Assembly: GCF_030052815.1 (NCBI RefSeq)
Contig: NC_079493.1
Coordinates: 125,932,394 to 125,996,393, forward strand
Direction of reading: 5' to 3'
DNA from: Hevea brasiliensis
Lineage: Eukaryota > Streptophyta > Magnoliopsida > Malpighiales > Euphorbiaceae
Length of the DNA: 64,000 nucleotides
In this document: piece by piece, positions 12,089-23,703 of the stretch
Position numbering within the stretch: position 1 is the stretch's first letter
Layout of the letters: each line of letters starts with the position of its first letter
Notes under the pieces: model-generated
Database searches by the model: none
Told to the model about the DNA's origin: nothing
Seen by the model: only the letters and a program-made list of their open reading frames with translations
Made by a program: the position numbers and the translations under genes

Positions 12089-13099
12089 TGCAGGAGGGTA
12101 GTGTAAAAAGAAATGAAGCTAATCATTGGCATTTCGAGCTAGACACTAGGAAAAGGAACTTAGTGCAAAGTGACACTAATAAATTTAGCACATCTGAATA
12201 TGACTGAAATTAGTGCAAAGTGATAGTAACAGGATGAACTGAAAATTGAGAAGCTGAAATGCTAAACTTTTTTAAAATAATTTCAATTTTGTGGAATGTG
12301 GATGTTTTGACTTGATATAAATTATAAAGTGATGTTTCTACTTCTCAATTGAGTGAATTTAAAGAAATTGGTTTTCATTGGCTTACTAGATTAATCATTA
12401 GTAAACTTATTAGGTTAGTAGAAGTGAAAAAGTGAAAGAGAGGTGGGGGAGATAGATTTTAACTATATGCTGAATTGACTTGATGGTAGTTTGGCCTAAT
12501 GGTATTTTCCTGCCCAAAAACCGGATTTATTTCAATTTGGTGTAATGCAGTTCATTTTGTGAAATTTCATTGATACAACCACTTTGATGTATTATCAGTT
12601 TTAGCAATTGTTACAATGCTTTATTGTTTTTCACTATATCATTTCAATTTTTTTTTTCTGTTTGCTGTTTGTTCAAGGTGGTGACCAATCCAATCCCATT
12701 GCAATAAAAGAAACCCACAACTTCTCATTTTGTCCCACTTTTCACTTTCTAATCTTATTTTAGTATTTAGTTTCTTGATTGATGTGTTTGATTTTTCAGC
12801 ATGAAGTCTCCTTTTCAATGAAGACTGATTCTTCCTTTTGGACTTGAGGTACTTTGTTTATGTCTTTGTGCCTCTTATTTGATCAATCCATTTTGATTCT
12901 TATACTTAAAGCCCAGTTGATGAGAAAAATAAGGTGGTGGATAGGATTTTGGATGCCTTCTCTCCAGTCTCTACATCTTGAATCTTTTGGAAATCTCAAA
13001 GCATAATAGGTATTTGTTTCTATCAATTGAACTTTTGTTTCTCTTCTCTCTTCATCTGCTTTCCAAGGAAAAGTAACACCAAATAGAAAAGAAAGGAAA

Positions 13100-14170
13100 T
13101 TATAAAATTTCTATCATTAAATCAAACCCTGTTTTCACGGTATTTCAAACCTAACAAAAACCCAATTAAAGCCCTAATTGATTTTTGAAAAGTCCCCTTA
13201 ATCCTCTTAGCTTATCTCTAACACCAAGAAAACTAAGTTTATTGTAAGATTATCTATCCCAAATATTCACTTTTCAGTCCATCTATTAAGGATTAAAACT
13301 TAACTTAATGAGGGCCCATTCATCAAGCAAGGCAACAAGCTCACAAGTAATAAATCAAAATGTAACAAATCTCATTTAAATGACTAAATCAGTTCAAAAC
13401 CACAATACAAAGCAATATTTACAAACCCATCTCTAGAATCTCAAATAACTACTCACAAATCATAGTTTCAAGACAAACCCAAGTGTATAAATGAAGAAAT
13501 AATGAAAATCTAAGTTAAGGAATAGAAAAACCCAGAAGAATGCTGATGAAGCTGCTGTTGGAAAGTGCAGAAAGAGCCCCTGCTGCTGCTGCAAAAAATG
13601 CTTCACGTGCTCCTCTCTTTCGTGCCAAAAATGCCTCCCTTCCTCTTTATAGAAAGAAAATGATAAAGGAGACTTTATATGGGTTAGGGGTCTGCCCTAG
13701 AATGGGTAAAAAGGTGGAAGATTCCAGAGAAAGTGAGGTATAAAATCAGAGTAACGAAAATGCCACGTCAGCCATTTCCAGTAAAAACGACATAAGCTGA
13801 ATTGGTTGTGTCACAGATTGTGTCGCAGGTTGTGTAACTCTCGGCCTGAATATCTGACGATCGACACAACTTACGACATAAGCTAAATCGGTTGTGCTGC
13901 AGGTTGTGAAGCTCTCGGCCATTTTTTTACTCAACTTCAAAAATTTTTGCAATTCAACTCTAATCTCCTCCAAATGGTTACTCTGATCAAAATATACCAA
14001 ATTTCTCCAAATTTAACCTACAAAACAAATAAATTCCAAAAATTAAACTAAGAAGTGTGAAAATTATAAAATTGACTAAATATATGCTAATATCTATAAT
14101 AATAGCTATGAACAAGAGTAAATTATGTGCAAAAATTACTCTTAAATGATGATCTAAAATGCATGCATCA
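13100..14170 (-). mobile_element. Probable LTR-type element fragment, unclassified
   Basis: On the minus strand the sequence begins TGATGCATGCATTTTAG exactly where homology of the inverted LINE stops (just after GCAGA, 14171 upward), as expected for an LTR terminus inserted in the LINE. The left side ends at the breakpoint of duplication unit A without a matching terminus or target-site duplication, so it appears truncated. It holds no coding region; the frame at 13540..13743 (rich in Ala and Lys) has no recognisable domain. It may instead be part of an unrelated repeat. Confidence 0.4.
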
Positions 14171-15058
14171 TCTGCCAAAACTAAAACCTTCATGAACATT
14201 CTCATAACCTTACTTATCACTTCCTACATGTTCATTCAAATCTCCACCGATGAAAACATTCTCTTCATTCAGTATGCTTTGCATTAGGTCATCTATATCT
14301 TTCCAAAACCTTTGTTTACTCTCACTATCTAGTCCTATTTGTGAGGCATAAGTACTAACTACATTTATTATTTCTCCTTCTAGTACTAGCTTTACTAGTA
14401 TAATTCTATCTCTTACTCTTTTCACAGCTATTACAGCATCTTTCAATGTCCTGTCTATTATTATGCCTATTCCGTTCTTGTTCCTCTCTTTTTCGGTAAA
14501 CCACAGTTTGTACCTTGAATTACCCACTTCCTTACTTTTCTCTCCTACCCATTTAGTCTCCTGAATGCAAGCAATATTTACCCTTCTCCTTTTCAAGGTA
14601 TCCACAAGTTTCATTAATTTTCTTGTAAGTGATCTAACATTCCAAGTATTAATCCTGATTCTCCTCCTATCCTGTTCTTTCCTAATTGATATTCTTCTAT
14701 GATGTATTCTATTGTTCTCTATGCCTATCTTGTGTTCTGTTCCACTATCTGTTCTACCATCTGTCTTATGGACTAACTTCTTTATCTACACCAATCCATG
14801 ATGTGGGAACCCTTGCTCATTTAACACCACACCCAGGCATTGGCATGGTGCGTTGCTTTCGGTGAACGCCCTACACTCTTGCATATTTCTTATTACACCC
14901 GGGCTCGAATGTAGCGCGTTGCAAGTAGAGGATGCCCCAATGTTTATATCATTTGAATCCATATCATGAGGTGTGATGAAATTTTTACGCTAGTTGTCAC
15001 CTACCGCAACCCTACTCCTTTATCCTGGCTTGGGACCGGCTAAGCACAAACTACTTAG
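14171..15058 (-). mobile_element. RTE-clade LINE copy C, inverted, 5' part
   Basis: On the minus strand this matches the 5' end of the LINE at 23704..26820 and extends further 5' than copies A and B. The endonuclease motifs IACIQETKWVG and GGDLNE are readable in 14210..14614 before a stop. It is truncated at 14171 by the LTR-like fragment and split at its 5' end by a solo LTR; the 5' leader resumes at 17187 (CTCCGC joined to CTAAGTAGTTTGTGC on the minus strand). It is non-functional and lacks the reverse transcriptase. Confidence 0.85.
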
Positions 15059-17181
15059 TGAAGGAGCAGAAGTATGAAAAACACAAGTTTAGATTATTGA
15101 ATTCAAAAATTTTTCATCTAGGGTCATATGCATCATGCAAGATTCATTTTTATCTATTTGATTTTAATGATAAACAATATATTAAAACTTTTTGAATATA
15201 CATTTGTCATTTAAGATTTTAGAATTAACAGATTAATTCATTAGAACCCTAGATTAGATCAAGAACAAGTGCATTAACTTTTTTGATGCACTGCAGTGTG
15301 TTTGGCACCTTTGGGATGCGCCTTAGGACACCAGGTGTTGTCCCTCTAGCTTGTCCACACCAAGATCACCAATGGCAGCCCTTTGAACAACTTCTAAAGC
15401 TTTTCCAATCAATTAGAAAATCAAGTTTTGCCTTTTGAGAGATTATAGATGTAAACAGGACACTAGAAACGATTTCTAGTTTTTTTAATTCAAGAGATTA
15501 TTGGCAAATCTCTTTGAATTGATGAGAGATGAAGAAGAAGAGAGGGGGGAGGTCTCCCACGTGGAGGCACCAAAGAGAGAACAACAATTGTATTTTCGTT
15601 CTTTCATCCTTACACTTATATAGTTAGGTCACCACTTAAAACCCTTGCCACATGTCATCTTCTGATTGGCTCTAGGTTTAATTGACTCAATCACATTGTG
15701 CCAAGTGTCAAACCTATATTTAATCTTGACTTTGATCATCTTAAATGATTAAAAGACATATGGCAAGCTTATGTGTAATGCCATGTGTCACCATCTCATG
15801 GTGCCACATGTCACCATCTCATGGTGCCACATGTCACCCTGTGAAATGACCAAAATACCCCTGTGTCTTAATTTTGAGTTCTCAACCCAAAATAATTATT
15901 TCTCTTCTTCTAATCAATTTATATCAAATATAAATTAATTAATTAATCTCTATTAATTAATTTCTCATATTTAAATTCATATTTAAACACTTTAAATATA
16001 AATTTAACTTATACTATACATCCAATAATCTAATTTTAGTTTCAAGCCATGCTAGGGACTTTGCAATCTAATTGCAAACCAAACATATTTAATTAATCAA
16101 TTAAACTCTTTAATTAATTAATTAAATCATATTTAATTTGGTGATTACTTGTGTATGTATGTGACTTACTAGACTCATCACTAATTGGCAATGAGACATG
16201 ATATCAACTCTTAATATCATCAGAACTCTTTCTTACCATAAATGATTTCTCTAAATCATTTTATGCAGCTCATAGACTATGGTTAACACCTAGCATAGCA
16301 TGCCATAGCCACCCAATCAGTAATAAGGTTTACCTTAAATGAACCTATAATCATATGTTACCATGCACTAGAATCTCTTTGTTACAAAATTTCAATTCGA
16401 GCTGGAGTCATGGTTTATGTCAAACCCCATTTGCTATGAATATTATGTTCTCTTTTAATTCCAGTTCTTGATTAATAAGATTTTTCTCATCAGAAACTCT
16501 TTTCTGATTAAATCTATCTGTCCTGGCCAGGAACTTGAAATATCAAGAACAATTAAATGAACATAGGATTTTATCCCTATTTACTTAGAGGAACAGATTC
16601 CATCTTAATTAACACCTACCTCCATATATAACTAGTATGAGCCAACACATGCCCATATACCCATACACAGTACAAGTATAAAAGCAGTATCAAACTCAAA
16701 CCACCTATATACAAGATAACTGTGCTATCTTAGGTCTAAAAATTATATGCACTAATATGATTTATGACAATATATTGACAAGAGTAAACTCCATGTGCTT
16801 GTCATAAATGTCACTGGTTCGGCCTACTTATCATGTATAAGTGCTTATCATGTTTGTTATATGGCATGAGACTCACCATTCCATCTTATTTACATCTCAT
16901 ATAAATAACTTGGGAACAAACATGATTACAATCTTTCTGGATAAGTCATATCCTTATTGTGAAGTATTCTCGATTGTGAACCAATTTATAATACTTTGTG
17001 CTAGAAATACTGTCACTCATATTCTTAACAACTTAAGAATAGAATTTCTAACAAAATATCAATGAACATTTTCTATTACACATAAATATATTATGTAAAC
17101 GGAAAAGTGAAAATGCTTTTTATTTATAAAACATATACAAGATACATACTAAATGATAAGCTCTAGGGCATACTACTAACA
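15059..17181 (-). mobile_element. Solo LTR (2.1 kb) nested in the LINE leader
   Basis: The element begins TGAAGGAGCAG and ends CTACTAACA on the plus strand, so it has TG...CA termini, and it is flanked by the 5-bp direct repeat CTTAG (15054..15058 and 17182..17186). Removing it rejoins the LINE leader cleanly. On the minus strand it starts TGTTAGTAGTATGCCCTAG. There is no internal protein, second LTR or polypurine tract, so it is a solo LTR left by recombination between two LTRs. It also contains a short direct repeat near 15779-15836 built on CCATCTCATGGTGCCACATG. The superfamily cannot be assigned from the LTR alone. Confidence 0.8.
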
Positions 17182-17186
17182 CTTAG

Positions 17187-17469
17187 GCGGAGTTTTATTA
17201 CGAACTATGAGAACATAAAAATTAACATTCATTTTGCAGCCCTTTGCAGCCCTTAATGTTTCTCATTCCATCCAATAATCTAAGTGTGAAATTATGAGAT
17301 GTTTTAGATACCATAGGGCTAAGGAAAGTATTGATTTTGGCTTAGACACCCATCTAAGCCACAAATAACACAAATTTTCATTAGTTGAGTGTGTAAGTTA
17401 TACATCCGATAGTGTTGGACATATTTCAACAGTAAAATTATGAGTAAAGATCGAACTAGTGTCCTATTA
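17187..17469. other. LINE leader remnant and 3' flank of GLR B
   Basis: The first tens of bases continue the 5' leader of the inverted LINE. The rest is the downstream region of GLR copy B and probably holds its 3' UTR. I see nothing else. Confidence 0.5.
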
Positions 17470-20400
17470 TTAATAATTTTCACATGCAAGTTCAATTGCC
17501 GTGAATGTTCCTTGACTTGTCTCACTATGCTCAATGAATAGTGCTTCCTCTCGACAAAAGGTTAGTTCATTTTGATTATGATAAACATCTTCTGCAGAAG
17601 GTGTTCCTTGCTCTCCATGAAAATCTGTGTTTATTGAATTAGAGGATGGGCTTGGTTCCCCCATGACAGGAACAGTAATGCCACTTCCATCATCTACTAT
17701 GCTTTTCTTGAAAGCGTGGGACTTGAAGTCCTTTTGGTTGAAGATTTTGAGCAAATCAAGAATTCTACTCCGCATTGAAACTCTGGTATCAAAAGGCTTC
17801 AAGACTCCCCTGTTTTGGTATATAAACATTCCAAAGTATATTATTAGAGCCAAACATGAAGTTATTCCAGCAATCAAGAATAGGCCCCAGAAACTATTGA
17901 GACCAAGCCTATTTGAAGGAACTGAGTTGCTACGATCTGGACAGGTCCCCATTTCACCAAACCATTTCCCCCATATTTCCTTGATTTTGTCTCCTTCTGT
18001 TACCTTCAAAATTGCCCTAGAAACATCGGGTACTAGAGGAGAACCTTTGGGGAAGGCCTGAAATCCACAGAACAAAACAAACCCATATGAGAAAGTATGC
18101 AATAAGAACTCGAAGCAACAAATTTTGATCCGAAAATCAAATTAATAATAATAATAAAAACTTTAATTAAAAATTAGTGTTGCAAGGCAATAACTTGATC
18201 TAAACATTATTTGAAAAAAATAGACTCGAATGACCTGCAACCTAAATTAATCTGGACTTGCTCAATCTAATAAAAACATGGTTAAGACATTGAAGAGGGA
18301 GAGAGAGGAGGGAAGGAACCCACAAAGCCAAGACCATCAGTGTTAAATTCTTGAATATTTGAAATGTTCTTCCAACGAGGGGCTTCCAATATTGATGCAG
18401 GTTCAACAAGTGTATACTTGGAGCAATTCTGTGCAAGAATGAGATGTATAGAAGTGGGTCCTTCAAAAGCAGCAGCTACACCTCCATTTTTGCTACCTTT
18501 AGAAAGGAGTTGATCACAATCTTCAGCAGATTTGTAAGGCACCAGCTTGGATTCATCAAAACCCAAGCTTTTCAAGGTTTCCTTAACAAAAGATCCATTT
18601 TGGTAGCCCACAAAATCCCCCTTTTTAATGAGCTCATCTATGGTGGTAAAAGTGGGCTGGAATTGCTGAAGAGTTAAAAAACTTGATAAACTGGCAGTGT
18701 AACTTTGAGTAAGAATGAGTCCAACGAAACACCAAATGATCACAACTATTCTACCTAAATTGCTCACCACCTTTTCCCCTGCAAATGTAGAGTTTACAAA
18801 TTATTAGATCTAATTTAAGCATAACACAGACACACGGACAGGATACGGAGTAATACAGAAGAAGTGAAAGGAGAATACTATGAGCAAAAACCATGGTTGA
18901 GAAGGAAAACCAGAAGCCAGTGCTAGCTTGGTGAGAAGGAGGCCCTCGAAAATCCTCATTTATTCTGTGTTCAAGAACCCAAACTACAAATCCAATGAAA
19001 ATAAAGAAAACCAAGCTTGTCACCCAAAGATCCCATGTCAGAGGCTTTAAGAAAACCCAAGCTTTCATGCTCTCGTCATCTATAATTGGCACTATCATTG
19101 ATACACGGCCAGATTCCATATAAGGCAGAGTAAAGTCGACCTCCAAGGACCTGTTGGCCACAATTGATATATCTCCAACTGCAGCATCAAAGGTCTGCAG
19201 ACAATAACAAGGATCAATTTTTGTTGACTATAATATCCTCAGCCAGCTTACCGAGTCAAGTCTAATTTCATTCATATCAGCCTGGTGCATTCAATATTTT
19301 TAATTGATCTTGAAATGCTGCCTAATAGAGTTGAATCCTAATTGATAAGGAAGGAAACTCACATCCTCACAAATTGGACTAACTCTGTTGGTTCATAAAT
19401 TCTATTTTTTGAAGTAGTTTCTGTCACTACTAATTTGAAGAAATTAACAGGATTTTAATTGCAAAGAATTGGGAAAAAAGTGTTTTACCCTCAAGGAGAC
19501 ATGATGGATCAACTCATTGTACGTTCCAGCACTATTGCCGTCTGGATTGGCAAAGGGGACGTACTCATAAGTCACAGCATATGGTAATTCTGCAACTACA
19601 GCATCAAAAAGATCTATGCAGTATCCTTCAACTTTTGAGGCATTTGTACCTGGATATCTTGTCACATTCACAAATTGTGTGAAACCTTCCTTCACTGGTA
19701 CTCCTATTCTCAATTTCTTACCATTTGTTGGAATCTCCCAACCCTTGGGAACTGGAGCTGTATCTCCTGGCCATATAATAGTTGAAAGAGTAGTACTATT
19801 GTTGTTAGAAGAAGAATTCTTACTTGTATTTGCTGTTGCTGACTTCAATCTTTTGACAAGTCCTTTTCCAGTTACCCAAAACCCCACCCTTCTTGCTCCA
19901 TCACCATTACCATCCACATTAACTATCTGGAAAGTTGATGAATTTAACTGCCCATTAATGAAGAGAAAGTCTCCTGTAAGGCCTTTGAACCTGGTGTTTG
20001 ATAATGCTTGACGAAGGCTTGGACCAATCTGAGAGACCCCAAGGGTTTCAAGATCAGTTGAGTTGCTAGAAATATTTCCCTTTCGGAAGCCGAAGTTCAT
20101 GGTTCCAGCTACTCTCTCAATTGCCATGGCTAATGCAATTGTAGCATCATAAGCCCAAAGTCCATAAATGTTCAACTCAGCATCAACTAAGTCAGGATGA
20201 TCATGATGAAATTTCCTTTTCCACTGAACCCTAAAATTTTCAACACTTTTTGATCTTGGAACATAAGGTTTAACCCCCAATACTCCTTGCATTGATTCAA
20301 TAACAGAATAATCCATGGAATTCAAGAAATCGGCCACCCCATCTGTCATGATCCAAACATAGCCTTTACCCATCATTCCCACCTTTTTTGCCATGGTAAA

Positions 20401-22991
20401 AAGCATTGATCCAAGACGGAGTGACATATGCACAATGAAAACTCTAGTTTGCATTGCCTTCAACTTGAGAAGCTCTTTAAGAATTTGATCATCGGTCGCA
20501 AATGGAGAAATGGCACTTCGGTAGGGGACTTGGGTGTCAACAGCTTGCAAAGAATCGGTTAAATAAGGTATGATTCCCACTCCATATTCGTTGTCAATAT
20601 AGACAGGCACAGCTTCTCTCCATCCAAAAGCTTTAACTATTGCACTTATGGCATTCATTTGAGAAGAGTCACTTCGTGTTGCTCGAAAGAAGTATGGACT
20701 GCGAGTGGAAGCAAGAGAAGGACTTGATGCAGAAAATGTTATAATGGGCACACGAACTTTTTCTCCAAGTTCAATTACAAAATTGGCTTGCATAGATGTT
20801 GCTGGCCCTATGATTGCTTTTACTTCTACGTTTTTTAGCAAGTCCAAAGCTGCATTTACAAAAGAGAGGAAAAAAAAATCTAAAATTAAAAGTCGATTTC
20901 TTGCTTTTGTAATCAACGGAGTTTAATGAAAACAAAAATCATATAATATAAATTTAAACTCATATAAAAATACTTAATAATTAGTACATTAAAATTTTAT
21001 ATAGAAGTTCATATAAAATTAATTAAAGTATGGGCTTATTTCGCAATATTTGCTTTTATAATGACCGTTAATTATTTTGTTCTAGCAGTGACCAGTTGTT
21101 TTATTAATTATTAGCTGTTAGATATTAGACATTATTAGTTAGCTATTTATATAATAATTAAAATACAATTGTTCAGTAAAAATGATTATTAGATTAGCCG
21201 ATATATATACAAATACTATTATTATCTTGTTAATTTTAGTTAAAAAATTAAATACTATTTTAAAAGTTTTTTGCCAAAGAAGGTAGCATATTATTACGAA
21301 TGTACAAAATTAAATATAAATATTTAATTTAATTATTATTAAATTCATTTTCGTATGAATTTAAACTTTTCATAATCTCTAAAAAAAAGTTAAGAACTTT
21401 TTATGTTAATATATTCAAAGTCTTCAAACTACTCTAATATGGTAAAATTTATTCAAGGAAAAAAAGACATTTTTTTTCCATATCAAATAATTTTAGATGT
21501 AATTTTAATATTACTAAATTAAAATTCGTTAATAAAACGGTTTGTTTTCTCGTTAATAGCTGCTAGTTTGAATTGATCAGGCATGTTATCGAGATTTTAC
21601 CTTTTTTAAGGAAGTGATTATGAAAAGCATGAATTTATATAAGTATAAAATTAATAATTATTAAATTAATTGTTTATATTTATATTTATATATTTATTAA
21701 ATAAATTTTAATTAAATTTATATAAATTTAAATATAAATATTTAATTTAATAATTATTAAACTCATTTTCATATGAAATTAAATTTATATTAAATACTTC
21801 CAAAATTTTAATAAGCTATTTGATCCGTCCAATACTTGTTTTATTGTTGATTTATTAATGAAGTTTTTGTCTTTTTGTAGCCCCAGTTTAATTGAGACCA
21901 TTTTCTAGACGATTTTTGAACAAAATTCCACGAGATGACCAAGACTTCAAAGCTTGCTTACCTATCTCTATAAAATATTAAACCAACCAAAATCCTCATT
22001 CATGAGTATTATTATAACTGCATATGATCGTCCTTACCAATAATATTTTTTCACACAAACAGAGAAAAGAAAAATTGAAATGACTTGAATTTAAATGAAA
22101 GATTAAAAATAAGATTCGACTTAAATGATTTGCAATTAACCCTTTTAAATTAATTTATAAAATTTTAATTCTAAATTAAAAAAATTATGAAAAAATATAT
22201 ATTAGTGACTCACGGGTAACATGAATCAAATGCCACATAATTGGACCTAAACCCACATGAAAAAGACAATATATTTGAGATGACTTGCAATCCAAAGCCT
22301 AAATAAACCCAACTCTAACCATTGGACTTGATTGATTTGCCACCTGTATTTGAAATTAACCCCTTAAAATTGACTTGATGAACTAGAATTTTATTTTCAA
22401 ATTAGTAAAATTTTTTGGAAAAAAAATTTAACAATTGACCCTAAATTATATGTTATTCACAAATTAATCTGAAAGCCTTTCTACTTATTGACTCAATCAA
22501 ATGCAATATAATTTGATCTAAACTCACAAAAAAAAGACAATATATCTGAGATGACTTGCAATCCGAGCCTAAATGAACCTAACTCTAACCATTAGACTTG
22601 ATCCATTTGCCACCTCTATTTGAAATTATATGAGAAAGATAATAAAGCAAACAAAATAAATACTAGAAAGAACAAGTGATGTATATATGGACTCTGTCAG
22701 AGGGGGAGACTAACCTGCTGCAGCTGCACCAACAACGTCATTCTTGGAGTCCCTGGCATGGAGGACTAGCCTGGTTTTGTAGTGAGAATGTTTTGCATAA
22801 AAATCCGAGAGGGACAAGTTGATGCAGCTCAACCCAATCTTGCCAATCTTATTATCAAGGTCCAGAACCACGCCTACGTCCACTGAGACTTTAGTGTTTT
22901 TTGCCATCGCTATTTCTACGAACAAAATCGTCAAAATAAACAAGAAAATGAAAGGGAAAACTGGCTTGGAAGGGTAGCTTTTATTCCTCAT
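17470..22991 (-). CDS. Glutamate receptor-like channel, clade II (copy B), complete
   Basis: Five exons: 22715..22991, 19489..20849, 18879..19194, 18324..18778 and 17470..18057. All borders are GT-AG and the phases are 1, 0, 1, 0. The CDS is 2997 nt, 998 aa, close to family length, with no internal stop. Residues 1-30 are a signal peptide. About 38-440 form the amino-terminal ligand-binding-like domain (AIIGPATSMQANFVIELGEK). S1 starts near 471 (LRIGVPVKEGF). M1 is about 602-620, the M2 pore loop 637-651 (GFWFSFSTMVFAH), M3 662-685 with SYTASLSSF, S2 about 686-855 and M4 860-882. Family knowledge: a plasma-membrane, amino-acid-gated cation channel used in calcium signalling. Clade II is suggested by recalled similarity to the Arabidopsis GLR2.7-2.9 group. 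S2 reads FEGPTS where C and D have an APY or MPY motif, and it has about 12 extra residues before GLGF. The ATG lies in a good context (AAGATGA) and about 70 nt from a TATA box. Confidence 0.95.
20850..22714 (-). other. Intron 1 of GLR copy B
   Basis: This phase-1 intron is collinear with intron 1 of copy A. It is AT-rich with no coding potential, and its acceptor is TGTAAATGCAG. Confidence 0.85.
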
Positions 22992-23056
22992 CTTGGTGGC
23001 CTATTAAAGTGATTTCTTCCAGTTTTAGTTAAGATTTTGAACACAAGATTGTGTTG

Positions 23057-23064
23057 TATTTATA
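23057..23064 (-). promoter_or_regulatory. TATA box of GLR copy B
   Basis: TATAAATA on the minus strand, about 66 nt upstream of the ATG at 22991. The surrounding 130 bp are nearly identical to the copy A promoter, so both copies probably began with the same expression. Confidence 0.6.
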
Positions 23065-23703
23065 ATCAGGATCCTATAGACTACAAAAACTTTGGAGAAA
23101 AGGACAGGAAGAAGAAGTCATTGCTCGGAAAGGTCTAGCTGTATCAAAATGGAGAAAATTAATGACTTTTGTACTGTCTATAGTTTACGAGGAAATTGCA
23201 TGTTATGAAAACATTTCAACCCCTGGTTTTTACATTTTATTTATTGAGTCCGTGTTAAGCTTTTTAATTTGAGAATGAGCTCATAACCATTAGATAAAAT
23301 ATTTGTAATGAAATTTATATATAATTAATTAATATATATATATAATAAATATATAAATATAAATATAAATATTTAATTTAATAATTATTAAATTTATTTT
23401 CATGTGAGTTTGAACTTTTTATGATCGCATTTAAAAATATATTAATAAAATAGAATAAATTCAACAAAGTGGAGTTAGGTGGGTTGGAATTAACTATTTT
23501 TGTTTGAATTATTTTGAGTTACAGGTTATTATTGGTTTTTTTTTTTAAATAGATTTGAATATGCCCATTGTCGAATGCAATTGACTCAAATTATTTATAA
23601 GGTATTCATATAAAAAGAATTTAAAACTCATTTTGTGATTTATAGATTATATTAAAGTTAATAATTTTTATCCAGAAAATCAATTGTTTCATTTAATGTT
23701 CGA

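Larger units (their letters stand above)
1..13099. repeat. Tandem duplication unit A (matches 19636..34322)
   Basis: This stretch aligns collinearly with 19636..34322, covering GLR exon 2, intron 1, exon 1 and about 9.7 kb of upstream DNA. Position 1 pairs with 19636, and exon 2 has no net length change (1214 pairs with 20849). Homology stops at 13099/34322, after a shared purine-rich stretch. Unit A lacks 2.5 kb of the LINE and keeps 983 bp that B has lost. Copying of introns and spacer shows segmental duplication and not retroposition. The left end of unit A lies outside the window. Confidence 0.93.
10641..13099. other. Gene-like but noncoding duplicated segment
   Basis: Base composition here is less AT-extreme than the surroundings and includes pyrimidine-rich tracts and splice-like TTTGCAG|G sequences. 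No open frame encodes a recognisable protein, and the open frames at 11502..11792 and 11938..12207 are not convincing. It is copied in unit B at 31811..34322 with high similarity. It may be a noncoding transcript or the untranslated remains of a gene. Confidence 0.45.

Noticed and set aside
11938..12207. Open frame with a tyrosine run (also 33122..33325)
   Set aside because: The run is the translated (TTA)n microsatellite, and the frame outside it differs in length between the two units.
13540..13743. 67-codon frame rich in Ala and Lys
   Set aside because: It sits inside the probable LTR fragment and resembles no element protein.
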